DNA of 64,000 nt, taken from NCBI RefSeq assembly GCF_005860805.1, contig NZ_VCEJ01000002.1, positions 666,375 through 730,374 of the forward strand, in the 5' to 3' direction. Shown here in pieces: positions 52,872 to 60,839 of the stretch. Positions within the stretch are counted from its first letter, which is position 1. Each line of letters starts with the position of its first letter. The position numbers and the translations under genes are program-made. This DNA comes from Dyadobacter luticola. GTDB lineage: Bacteria > Bacteroidota > Bacteroidia > Cytophagales > Spirosomataceae. The notes below the pieces were generated by a model. It saw only the letters and a program-made list of their open reading frames with translations. It had not been told where the DNA came from and did not search any database.

Positions 52872-54029
52872 TTAGTTTTTTTCAATGAAAATAATGCTGG
52901 CGTCGTCCAGCTGGTTACTGTCGTTGATGCGCTCCAATACCTTTGTTCTGATATGTGCAAAGCTTTCGGGCTTGCTGAGGTAGGGGCTGATTCTCTCGAC
53001 AAAAAATGGGTAATCGCTCTTTTTCTTACCGTTTGACGGGATATCGATCATGCCGTCAGTAAAAATGATGAGGCTGTCGCCGGGCTGCAAAGCAATCGTG
53101 CGCTTGTCGTAGTAGCCGTCTTCCAGCAATCCCAGCAGCAGCCCCGATGATTGTATGGTCGAAACGGAGCGGCTTGCGGCTTTGTAATGGATCAGCGGCA
53201 AATCGCCGGCGCCCGTGTAATGTGCCTCGCCCGTCTCGCTGTCAAGCAGTAGCAGCGACAGGCTCGATAGGATATTTTGTAAGCTTTCGTCCAAATAAAT
53301 CAGCTTATTGATCTTCTGCACGATGGTATCGAGGTTGAAATCATTGTCAAGCACGCAAAAACGGATTGCGGCGCGGATGTAGCTGAGAAAGCCGAAGGTG
53401 AAAAACCAAGCCTGCCATTTTTTTCCCATGATGTCGCCCAAAAAAGCGAAGCAAAAACGGCCGTCGACCTGCACGAAATCCAGAAAATCACCTCCCGGAT
53501 AGCCGCGGAAACCCTGGTGCCAGAAATGCACTTTGAATCCGGGTACTTCCGGCTCGCGCACCGGAATAGATTTAACATTCAATGTTTCGGCAGCAATTTT
53601 CAGCTCGCGCACCGACCGTGAATGTTCGTTCTGCAGAGAAGTGATAATGTTGTTCAACTTGGAAATGATCACCGGGATCGGCGTTTCCTTGTTGATAAAA
53701 TCCAGGGCGTACATGCTTAACCCCTGTAAAACCAGCGAGTTATCGGTAAATGATGTTAGAAACACAAAAGGAATGTCGCGGATGTTGGGGTTCATCAGTA
53801 CCGCCTGCCTGAAATCGAAACCATTCATTTCAGGCATATCATAATCCGAAAGAATAAGGTCCGGCGTTTCCGTGACAAGCAGCTGCAATGCTTCCGTAGC
53901 CGACTCCGCCAGTACGCACTGATACCCTGCACGCATCAGCGCAGCCTCAACCACCCTGCTGAAAAGCCGGCTGTCCTCCACGAGGAGGATCTTTTTGACA
54001 GCGGCCGGGGCATCGGTATATGCGATCAT
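52872..54029 (-). CDS. Receiver-PP2C phosphatase (RsbU/SpoIIE-like)
   Basis: A 385-residue protein. An N-terminal receiver at ~10-125 has VEDSR, phosphoacceptor Asp62 in ILSDYDMPEMNG and Lys in INKETP. A short coiled coil follows (~130-150), then a PP2C/SpoIIE domain with four metal motifs: YPGGDFLDF, LGDIMGKK, FTDGMID and LDDASIIF. The family dephosphorylates STAS proteins; here the receiver presumably sets the activity. Overlaps the upstream gene by 4 bp. The combination connects a phosphorelay to a partner switch. Confidence 0.93.
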   Translation of the reverse strand: MIAYTDAPAAVKKILLVEDSRLFSRVVEAALMRAGYQCVLAESATEALQLLVTETPDLILSDYDMPEMNGFDFRQAVLMNPNIRDIPFVFLTSFTDNSLVLQGLSMYALDFINKETPIPVIISKLNNIITSLQNEHSRSVRELKIAAETLNVKSIPVREPEVPGFKVHFWHQGFRGYPGGDFLDFVQVDGRFCFAFLGDIMGKKWQAWFFTFGFLSYIRAAIRFCVLDNDFNLDTIVQKINKLIYLDESLQNILSSLSLLLLDSETGEAHYTGAGDLPLIHYKAASRSVSTIQSSGLLLGLLEDGYYDKRTIALQPGDSLIIFTDGMIDIPSNGKKKSDYPFFVERISPYLSKPESFAHIRTKVLERINDSNQLDDASIIFIEKN

Positions 54030-54571
54030 TTTTTGTTGAAGTTTAGCACCAGCATCAGGACCCCGCCAAAAATGATCAGCAACGAAAACAGGTCCATGAC
54101 AGTAACCCCGTCATTGATATTGAAATAATAAACCGTAAAAATTTCGAAACTGGGTGGCGCCGGCATAATGATCATCGACAAACCTGCCACGATCAGGATC
54201 ACCGCCAATATCATCATGACCCCTTTTTGCAGCGGCGTCGTTTTGTTTTCGCTGCTGATCTTACTATCGATCGGGTTCTCGGCCAGAAGCTTTTCAAGCC
54301 CGTCCAGGAGCTGCTCGCGTGAGAGACTTTTGTCCTCGTCGAGCATCTGAAAAGGCGCCAGTTTTTTCTGTGCCGAGGCCGATTTCCGGAACGCATCCGA
54401 GATCTGCTGCTGATAGCTACGCGACAATTCGCCGTCTACCGAAGACCTTCCAATCAATTCTACCAGCTCCTGAACTTTACCGGCCAAAATATTCTTTTCA
54501 GGATCACTTTTTAAGAATTGATTTCCGGGATTTTCCAAAACGAAATGAATGTCGTGCGATGATATTTTCAC
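54026..54571 (-). CDS. Two-helix membrane protein heading the partner-switch operon
   Basis: A 181-residue protein with a mostly helical, charged N-terminal half (AGKVQELVELIGRSS, FRKSASAQKKLAP, REQLLDGLEKLLAE) and two hydrophobic spans near residues ~115-135 and ~160-178 (LQKGVMMILAVILIVAGLSMI; FSLLIIFGGVLMLVLNF). No known family. It is the first gene of the reverse operon and overlaps the REC-PP2C gene by 4 bp. It may be a membrane anchor or sensor for the module, but that is inferred only from position. Confidence 0.72.
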   Translation of the reverse strand: MKISSHDIHFVLENPGNQFLKSDPEKNILAGKVQELVELIGRSSVDGELSRSYQQQISDAFRKSASAQKKLAPFQMLDEDKSLSREQLLDGLEKLLAENPIDSKISSENKTTPLQKGVMMILAVILIVAGLSMIIMPAPPSFEIFTVYYFNINDGVTVMDLFSLLIIFGGVLMLVLNFNKK

Positions 54572-54681
54572 TTTACCAACTATTGATTAGATTTTAACCG
54601 ATCAGGAGAGGGTTTCCGAACTAGTTTGGACAAAATCCGGTGCTTCAAGCTACATTTTTCTTAAAGCTATATTTTTATTAT

Positions 54682-54689
54682 TAATTTTG
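54682..54689 (+). promoter_or_regulatory. Bacteroidota -7 box TAATTTTG
   Basis: An exact TAnnTTTG match 67 bp upstream of the GT2 gene at 54757. The TTCTACAA octamer follows 6 bp later, near the expected transcription start. Confidence 0.5.
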
Positions 54690-54695
54690 AAATAG

Positions 54696-54703
54696 TTCTA
54701 CAA
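54696..54703 (+). promoter_or_regulatory. TTCTACAA motif copy 6
   Basis: Preceded by ATAG and located 53 bp before the GT2 gene, immediately downstream of a -7 box. Confidence 0.4.
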
Positions 54704-54756
54704 ATCAACAAAAATAATCCCTTATTCAGAACGGTTTTTAGCGGTCATTTTTCAGA

Positions 54757-55674
54757 ATGAAAAAAGTTTCCATCGTAACTGTCAATTTCAACCAGCCTCA
54801 GGTGACCGAGGATTTGCTAAAATCATTGAGTGAGGTAAATACGTATCCCGATCTTGAAATCATCGTCGTAGACAATGGCAGTAAGGTAAATTCCGTCCCG
54901 AATTGGGAGGCAGCTTATCCCGGGATCATTTTTATCCGTTCTGAAAAAAATACCGGCTTTGCGGGCGGCAATAACATTGGCATCCGGAAGGCGACCGGCG
55001 ATTATCTTTTTTTAATCAACAACGATACCGAAGTAACCGGCGAACTAATCGGAAAGCTTGTAGCCGATATGGAAGCCAACCCAAAAATCGGAATCATTTC
55101 ACCCAAGATCCATTATTTTGACCAGCCCGAAATGCTGCAATACACGGGCTACACGCCGATGAACTACTACACGGCGCGGAATGCCTGCATCGGTCAGTTT
55201 GAAGAGGATCGGGGACAATACGATTCGTTGAGCGGAGTTACCGGCTACGCGCACGGCGCGGCCATGATGATCAGGCGCCAAGCATTGGAAAAAGCTGGTG
55301 GGATGGCCGAAAATTATTTCCTGTACTATGAAGAACTCGACTGGTGCGAGCGGATCAGAAAAGCCGGGTACGAGATCCACGTGGATTTGTCCGCATTGAT
55401 TTATCACAAAGAATCCGTTTCTGTTGGTAAGCGGTCGGCATTGAAGGAATATTTCATGAACCGCAACCGGATTTTGTTTATCCGCAAAAATGCGCCGGGG
55501 CTGACATTCTTCATTTTCTGCTGCTACTTCCTGGTGGCCGTGGTGCCTCGCAACATTATTCAATACATTAAAAACCGGGAATTCAGCTTTATTCCCGTCT
55601 TTATAAGATCAATCACCTGGCATTTTAAAAATAAGCCGGATAGCGAAAACCTGGGCTATCCGTTGATCCGCTAA
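54757..55674 (+). CDS. GT2-family glycosyltransferase (rhamnosyltransferase-like)
   Basis: A 305-residue enzyme: VSIVTVNFNQPQVTEDLLKSL, EIIVVDNGS, NTGFAGGNNIGIRKATGDYL, the acidic LINNDTEVTG, GYAHGAAMMIRR and YYEELDWCERIRKAGY. This series matches WbbL-like enzymes that often transfer rhamnose. One hydrophobic segment near residue 250 (FFIFCCYFLVAVVP) suggests membrane association. The next GT2 gene begins 4 bp downstream. Confidence 0.9.
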   Translation: MKKVSIVTVNFNQPQVTEDLLKSLSEVNTYPDLEIIVVDNGSKVNSVPNWEAAYPGIIFIRSEKNTGFAGGNNIGIRKATGDYLFLINNDTEVTGELIGKLVADMEANPKIGIISPKIHYFDQPEMLQYTGYTPMNYYTARNACIGQFEEDRGQYDSLSGVTGYAHGAAMMIRRQALEKAGGMAENYFLYYEELDWCERIRKAGYEIHVDLSALIYHKESVSVGKRSALKEYFMNRNRILFIRKNAPGLTFFIFCCYFLVAVVPRNIIQYIKNREFSFIPVFIRSITWHFKNKPDSENLGYPLIR

Positions 55675-55677
55675 CTT

Positions 55678-56862
55678 ATGGAAATCCTCTTCTGGCTCAG
55701 TCTGTTCATCGTTTTTTACACGTTTTTGGGCTACGGCATTGTGCTGTACATCCTCGTCCGCATTCGCCGGGCAATGAAAGGCAAGCGGCTCGCGCCCGGT
55801 CTCGACCAGGATTTCCCGACGCTGACACTAATCATTGCGGCGTATAATGAGGAAAGTATCATTGAAGAAAAAATCCGGAACACGCTCGAACTCTCGTACC
55901 CAGCCGGAAAGCTGAGTTTATTATTCGTCACTGACGGGTCGTCTGACCGCACGCCGGAGCTGGTGAGCAAATACCCGCAGATCAGGTTGATGCATACCCC
56001 CGCCCGGAGCGGGAAAATTCTGGCCGTGCACCGCGCCATGCATGAAGTGACCAGTGAAGTAGTGGTTTTCACAGACGCCAACACATTTCTCAACCGCGAC
56101 GCCCTTGTGCTCATCGCCAGACATTATGCCGACCCGACCGTAGGTGCAGTTTCCGGCGAAAAACGCGTGATGCAGGACGCTGTGTCTGATGCCACCGCCG
56201 GGGAAGGTTTTTATTGGAAATATGAATCGACGCTTAAAAAGTGGGATTCCGAGCTTTATTCTGTGGTTGGAGCGGCAGGGGAGTTGTTCAGTGTGCGGCG
56301 GTCGCTTTACAAAGAGGTGGAGCCTGATACCATTCTTGATGATTTTATGATCTCGATGCGCATTGCCCAGCAGGGTTACCGCATTATTTATGAGCCGGAG
56401 GCGTATGCTTCGGAGCTTTCGTCGGAGAACATTCAGGAAGAATTGAAAAGAAAAGTAAGGATCGCGGCGGGTGGTATCCAGTCGATTATGCGGCTTAAAA
56501 GTCTGCTGAGTCCGTTTGGCTATCCGATGTTATCATTTCAATACGTCAGTCACCGGGTGCTGCGTTGGACGGTCACGCCGTTTCTGATGATCCTGTCGGT
56601 AATCCTTAACATTGCGATTGTAGCTACTTCGGGTGGCTGGTTTTACTGGCTGATTTTGCTTGGACAGCTTTTCTTTTACGGGCTGGCTTTCGCCGGCTGG
56701 ATCTTGGAAAGGAGAAAAATCAAGGTGAAAGCGCTTTTTGTGCCTTATTATTTTTGCATGATGAACTATGCAGTAATCGCAGGAATCGGCAGATATTATA
56801 AAGGAAACCAGAGCGCTGCCTGGGACAAAGCCAAAAGAAAAAGCGCAGAACCGGTGAGGTAA
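55678..56862 (+). CDS. GT2-family membrane glycosyltransferase
   Basis: A 394-residue protein with one N-terminal TM (~4-26), a GT2 core (LTLIIAAYNEESIIEEKI, LLFVTDGSSDRTPELV, VVFTDANTFLN, GELFSVRRSLY, TILDDFMISMRIAQQGYR) and three or four C-terminal TM helices. The ILDDF/QxxRW-like region near 270 (KRKVRIAAGGIQSIM) suggests the processive or membrane-coupled branch of GT2. The C-terminal coding end overlaps a terminator stem. Confidence 0.9.
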   Translation: MEILFWLSLFIVFYTFLGYGIVLYILVRIRRAMKGKRLAPGLDQDFPTLTLIIAAYNEESIIEEKIRNTLELSYPAGKLSLLFVTDGSSDRTPELVSKYPQIRLMHTPARSGKILAVHRAMHEVTSEVVVFTDANTFLNRDALVLIARHYADPTVGAVSGEKRVMQDAVSDATAGEGFYWKYESTLKKWDSELYSVVGAAGELFSVRRSLYKEVEPDTILDDFMISMRIAQQGYRIIYEPEAYASELSSENIQEELKRKVRIAAGGIQSIMRLKSLLSPFGYPMLSFQYVSHRVLRWTVTPFLMILSVILNIAIVATSGGWFYWLILLGQLFFYGLAFAGWILERRKIKVKALFVPYYFCMMNYAVIAGIGRYYKGNQSAAWDKAKRKSAEPVR

Positions 56863-56872
56863 TGCGCTTTTT
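56838..56872 (+). terminator. Terminator overlapping the end of the GT2 gene
   Basis: AAAAAGCGC at 56838-56846 pairs with GCGCTTTTT at 56864-56872, ending in a T-run. The stem begins within the last codons. It lies between convergent genes. Confidence 0.6.
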
Positions 56873-56889
56873 ATGAGTGCCTGAAAATC

Positions 56890-57258
56890 TTAAAGTTCTT
56901 TCAACCGCGCCGACTCTTCTTCAAGTACCGGCACCAGCACATTCAGTTCTGAGGATATTTCGTCGTACCTGCTCACCAGATCAGCCCTATCGGCGTCACT
57001 TTTGATGGCTTTTTCCAGCTCGTCCACTTTTTTCCGGATCTTGGTGAGACCGGTCATGGTAAATGAGGGTTTCAGGCCGTGGACAATGCTGGCGGACTCT
57101 TTTTTATTATCCGATTTCAAAGCTTCTTCCAGGGCGTGCCAGCGGGGAAGCGAGTCGCTGAGGAAAGCATCGAAAATCATGTAAAGAATCACCGGGTCTT
57201 CGCCGTAAGCCTGGTCAATGTATTCTGAATCAAGAAGTGGGTTGAGTTCTAGGGCCAT
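56890..57258 (-). CDS. Stand-alone histidine phosphotransfer (Hpt) protein
   Basis: A 122-residue helical protein with the Hpt signature around His60: SASIVHGLKPSFTMTGLTKI. Helices before and after (ILYMIFDAFLSDSLPRW, KVDELEKAI) fit the four-helix bundle. It closes the right end of the polysaccharide locus as the other Hpt (42.4 kb) lies in its middle. No kinase gene is adjacent. A -7 box lies at 57298-57305. Confidence 0.88.
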   Translation of the reverse strand: MALELNPLLDSEYIDQAYGEDPVILYMIFDAFLSDSLPRWHALEEALKSDNKKESASIVHGLKPSFTMTGLTKIRKKVDELEKAIKSDADRADLVSRYDEISSELNVLVPVLEEESARLKEL

Positions 57259-57297
57259 CAGGTTTAGGTTATAGGTTCATAGCGTTTTCAAGTTGTG

Positions 57298-57305
57298 CAA
57301 AACTA
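57298..57305 (-). promoter_or_regulatory. Bacteroidota -7 box TAGTTTTG
   Basis: An exact TAnnTTTG match on the minus strand, 39 bp upstream of the Hpt gene start. Confidence 0.55.
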
Positions 57306-57313
57306 TGCAATTA

Positions 57314-58324
57314 TTAGTTCCCCTGTGCTTTCAAGGAGTCTTTTGGTTGCTGCTTGGCCGCTTCTTTCGCCTGTTTCTTGAAATAACGTCTGAACAGGAA
57401 ATTGGAGCGTAATGCTGTCATATTGGTATCCAGCTTGCCGGTAGTCTTTTCTAAGTTTTTCAATGTTCCCTTCAGGTTGGCAGCCGTCGCTTCATCGTGC
57501 AGTAATACGCCCAAAGGACTTGTCGTATTCGAGTTGAGATCGGCGCTGGCCGTTTTCAGGTTGTTCACCATCACATTGGCCGAAGAAACCGTTTCGTTAA
57601 GGCGCGCCATGGTACCTCTCAAATCCCGCATAATGGTCGTATCAGTAGCAAAATCATTCGCCAGCCCCCCTTTTTGATTGAGCTTTTCAGTAAATCCTGC
57701 CAGTGAGGCGGTCAATGTCTGCGCATTGGTAGACGCTTTTTTCAATGCACCCAGGGTTTGGTCTACATCCTTATAAAGCGTTTCATCGTTGAGCAGCATA
57801 CCCACGGTACCTTTTCCTTCCAGGATATTTTTGCTGATGGTTTTGAATGCACTCGTGATGCCCAGCAGGTTTTTATTATTTTCTGATAAAACCGCCAGCA
57901 TTTCCTCCGTGCTTTCGATTTTTTCAACCACCAGCTCATCGCCGTCTTCAATCGAAGGTACCTTCTGTGTGCCGCCGTAGAGAACAATGATCTTATTACC
58001 GATCAAACCGTCGGTGCTGACCTTGGCTTTGGCATTTTTACGGATAAATTCCTGAGATTTCTCTTCAATGTTCAGCATTACCTCCACTTTGGAGTTTTCG
58101 AGAAACCGGATCGATTTCACGGTGCCGATCTTGACGCCTGAATACCAGACATTGTTGCCTTGTTTCAGACCATTTACATCGTTGAAAATGGTTTTGACGG
58201 TAATGTTCGAAGAGAATACCTTCTTCATACTGCCGATGGTCAGTATCCCGACAACAAAAATGATAATGCCGAAAATGACAAAGAGGCCTACGGTTATGGA
58301 GCGTTTTCTTGCTGATGTTTCCAT
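57314..58324 (-). CDS. MCE/MlaD-family lipid transport protein
   Basis: A 336-residue protein with one N-terminal TM (~10-31), then an MCE domain at ~38-115 (VKTIFNDVNGLKQGNNVWYSGVKIG ends within the motif; EVMLNIEEKSQEF). The rest is a long helical region (~140-310) that could form a coiled-coil tunnel or bridge in the periplasm. It is the substrate-binding part of an Mla-type system that moves phospholipids between membranes. It is the third gene of a permease-ATPase-MCE operon, 2 bp after the ATPase gene. Confidence 0.92.
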   Translation of the reverse strand: METSARKRSITVGLFVIFGIIIFVVGILTIGSMKKVFSSNITVKTIFNDVNGLKQGNNVWYSGVKIGTVKSIRFLENSKVEVMLNIEEKSQEFIRKNAKAKVSTDGLIGNKIIVLYGGTQKVPSIEDGDELVVEKIESTEEMLAVLSENNKNLLGITSAFKTISKNILEGKGTVGMLLNDETLYKDVDQTLGALKKASTNAQTLTASLAGFTEKLNQKGGLANDFATDTTIMRDLRGTMARLNETVSSANVMVNNLKTASADLNSNTTSPLGVLLHDEATAANLKGTLKNLEKTTGKLDTNMTALRSNFLFRRYFKKQAKEAAKQQPKDSLKAQGN

Positions 58325-58326
58325 TA

Positions 58327-59094
58327 TTACTGAATAAAATTATAATCGTAAAAACTTTTGATCCTCGGTTCGTCCGATTCAAATACTTCTTCAAATGTTC
58401 CCGTTTTGAGAAACTTGCCGTCGAGCAGCATGGCTATGCGGTCGCCGGTCTCGCGGGCGCAGGTAAGGTCGTGGGTGATAATGATCGAGCTGGTGTGATA
58501 CTTTTCCTTCACTTCGACAATTAGCTGGTTGATTTCCAGGCAGGTAATCGGGTCAAGACCGGCGGTAGGCTCGTCGTAGAGCATGATCTCGGGTTTTAAA
58601 ATCAATGTGCGTGCAATGCCGATCCGCTTCCGCTGACCACCCGAAAGTTCCGACGGCACCTGGTTGATCGTCTGCAAAAGTCCGACTGCATCCAGTACCG
58701 ACTCCACTTGTTCATTGATTTCCGCGCGGGTCAGGTTCGCAATGTTCCTTACCAGCGGGAATTCCAGGTTTTCGCGGACAGTCATACTGTCGTACAAAGC
58801 GCTGTTTTGAAAGGAAAAACCGATTTTAAGCCGCAGCTCGCGCAGCTCTTTTTCGTTCAGTTGCGACACCTCTTTTCCCAGCACGATACAATCACCGCGG
58901 TCCTGGTTGAGCAATCCGGCAATGATCTTGATCAGCACCGACTTACCCGTACCGGAACGACCGAGTACCACCACATTTTCCCCTTTTTCCAGCGTCAGGT
59001 CCACACCCCGGAGTACATGCAGGTCACCGAAGGATTTGTACAAATCCCTGATCTCGATTACGTGCTCGCCGGTTTTGGCAAAATCTTCCATCAT
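58327..59094 (-). CDS. MlaF-like ABC ATPase
   Basis: A 255-residue ABC ATPase: Walker A GRSGTGKS (Lys51), signature LSGGQRKRIGIA, Walker B IMLYDEPTAGLDP, and the switch His in IIITHDL. The ATG overlaps the permease stop by one base (TAATG), implying coupled translation. It energises the MlaE-like permease for lipid transport at the inner membrane. Confidence 0.95.
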   Translation of the reverse strand: MMEDFAKTGEHVIEIRDLYKSFGDLHVLRGVDLTLEKGENVVVLGRSGTGKSVLIKIIAGLLNQDRGDCIVLGKEVSQLNEKELRELRLKIGFSFQNSALYDSMTVRENLEFPLVRNIANLTRAEINEQVESVLDAVGLLQTINQVPSELSGGQRKRIGIARTLILKPEIMLYDEPTAGLDPITCLEINQLIVEVKEKYHTSSIIITHDLTCARETGDRIAMLLDGKFLKTGTFEEVFESDEPRIKSFYDYNFIQ

Positions 59095-59882
59095 TATATT
59101 CTAAAATAATTCGATACCTGTACAATGATCACTTCCTCTATAAAAATCAAAAACATGGAAATGACGACGGAGGAATTGGCCGCCTTACCCACACCCTCGG
59201 TGCCTTTGCTGGCGTTATATCCCTGATAGCAGCCCACGATGCCGATCGTAAAACCGTAAGCGACCGCCTTTGCAACCGATGTTCCGATATCCAGGAAAGT
59301 GATTTGCTCAAAGGCATTTTCGAAAAAAGCCCTGAAACTCGTGCCCTCATTCAAAGCCACATTCAGGTAGGCGCCCAGAAGACTTACGAGTGTACAATAG
59401 AATACCAGTATCGGGATGGTGATCGTAGAAGCCACCACGCGGGTTACCACGAGGAATTTGAAAGGATTTACCGCAGACACTTCCATCGCGTCGATCTGCT
59501 CGGTCACCCGCATGGAACCCAGCTCGGCACCAATGCTGGACCCAACCTTACCCGCGCTGATCAATGCTGTAACCAATGCCGCCAGCGCCCGCACGATCGC
59601 GATCGCCACCAGCGAGGGCAGCCAGGAAGTGGCACCGAATTCTGCCAGCGACGGCCTGGATTGTTTAGTAAAAACCATTCCGGTAATAAAGCCCGTCAAA
59701 CTGATCAGCAGCAGCGACTTATAACCGATCGCGTAACATTGTTTGATGATTTCACTCAATTCCATTCTCCCTTTGAACGCTTCCCGGAAAAAGCGTACAA
59801 AGAAGCTATACCCGTTATATACGGCCAGAAGGGCGGAATCTATTTTTTTAGTGTAAACCTGATCCTTTCTTTTAGCGCTCAT
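59094..59882 (-). CDS. MlaE-like permease
   Basis: A 262-residue permease with five or so TM segments and the conserved MlaE patterns: GMVFTKQSRPSLAEFGA, IGAELGSMRVTEQIDAMEV, and FTIGIVGCYQGYNASKGTEG. The coupling helix EQIDAMEV is intact. It is the first gene of the lipid transporter operon. An MlaA or MlaB gene is not adjacent. Confidence 0.95.
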   Translation of the reverse strand: MSAKRKDQVYTKKIDSALLAVYNGYSFFVRFFREAFKGRMELSEIIKQCYAIGYKSLLLISLTGFITGMVFTKQSRPSLAEFGATSWLPSLVAIAIVRALAALVTALISAGKVGSSIGAELGSMRVTEQIDAMEVSAVNPFKFLVVTRVVASTITIPILVFYCTLVSLLGAYLNVALNEGTSFRAFFENAFEQITFLDIGTSVAKAVAYGFTIGIVGCYQGYNASKGTEGVGKAANSSVVISMFLIFIEEVIIVQVSNYFRI

Positions 59883-59910
59883 TCAATTTTTTTGCAAAGT
59901 GGATTTTTCC

Positions 59911-60684
59911 TTAAAATGTCAGTGGCAAGGTAGCCGGGGATCTGCCGTCGGGCAGCGCTTTATCTTCGAGCCAGCGCATTCTGTAAGCATTCATGGCGGT
60001 TTTTCCAAGTTTGTCCAGCAACCTGTAATTGACGATCACGCCCACCGCCGCACCGATACCGGGAATGAGCTGCGCCATTTTCGCGAGGTCGATGTAATCC
60101 CGGTATTCCTGCTGGAAAGATTTCCAGTCAAACTGGTGAATGTCGTCGGGTAAGGTGCTGCTTTTTACATTCCAGTCGGTCATCTGGTCGTAAACCCTTT
60201 GACGTTGTTTCTGGCTGGAAAAGGCGAGCTGGAAAATGTGGAGTATAAAAAGTCGTTCCTTGTAATCGTTGATCGGCCGGCCGTAAAGTGCCGCGATTTC
60301 AAAAAGCAGCTTCATTTTAATGCCGATCAGGATCGGGAATTCGGCGAGCGCAAGCCAGAAACCGCCGGCTCCGGTTATTCCACCTTCGGCAGCGCCGGCT
60401 TTTTTATAAAAATCTATGCGTCGCTGAACTGCCGTTTCAATTTCTTCGAGCGAAGTAACCATCGGCTGGGAAGAGGTAGTAAATTCGGCGCCTGTCAGCA
60501 CCGCGCGGGTCATTTGCTTGATTGTCGCCGTGATGGCCTCGTGTATTTTATCAGGGATAATATCATTGATTTTGTCCTGAACAGCCTTGGAAGTTCTGTC
60601 GGCCAGGTTAGGCTGCTTTTGCATTTTCCGCCGCCATTTCAGCAGGTCCTGCGTTACTTTTTCCTCATACGTGGTGAGATGCAT
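59911..60684 (-). CDS. EcsC-family protein
   Basis: About 257 residues from ATG 60684 (MHLTTYEEKV); an ATG 22 codons earlier is possible but its extra part is not family-like. EcsC features include YEEKVTQDLLKWRRKM, a Gly-rich hydrophobic middle (AAEGGITGAGGFWLALAEFPI), and a second hydrophobic stretch (MAQLIPGIGAAVGVIVNY). The family is associated with membranes but its activity is unsettled. It lies 28 bp upstream of the MlaE-like gene and may be cotranscribed with it. Confidence 0.83.
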   Translation of the reverse strand: MHLTTYEEKVTQDLLKWRRKMQKQPNLADRTSKAVQDKINDIIPDKIHEAITATIKQMTRAVLTGAEFTTSSQPMVTSLEEIETAVQRRIDFYKKAGAAEGGITGAGGFWLALAEFPILIGIKMKLLFEIAALYGRPINDYKERLFILHIFQLAFSSQKQRQRVYDQMTDWNVKSSTLPDDIHQFDWKSFQQEYRDYIDLAKMAQLIPGIGAAVGVIVNYRLLDKLGKTAMNAYRMRWLEDKALPDGRSPATLPLTF

Positions 60685-60839
60685 ATCGGGCACGGTAAAT
60701 TCAGATAGGGTAGAAGCGGGAAAAAACCGGCTCTGACCCTTGTTTAGCAAAAATCATTCCAAGTAAATTGAGCCGTCTGACAAGCTAATTTGGGATGCTA
60801 TGCTATTTTCCGTGCGAAACGATGATACCTATATGTAAA

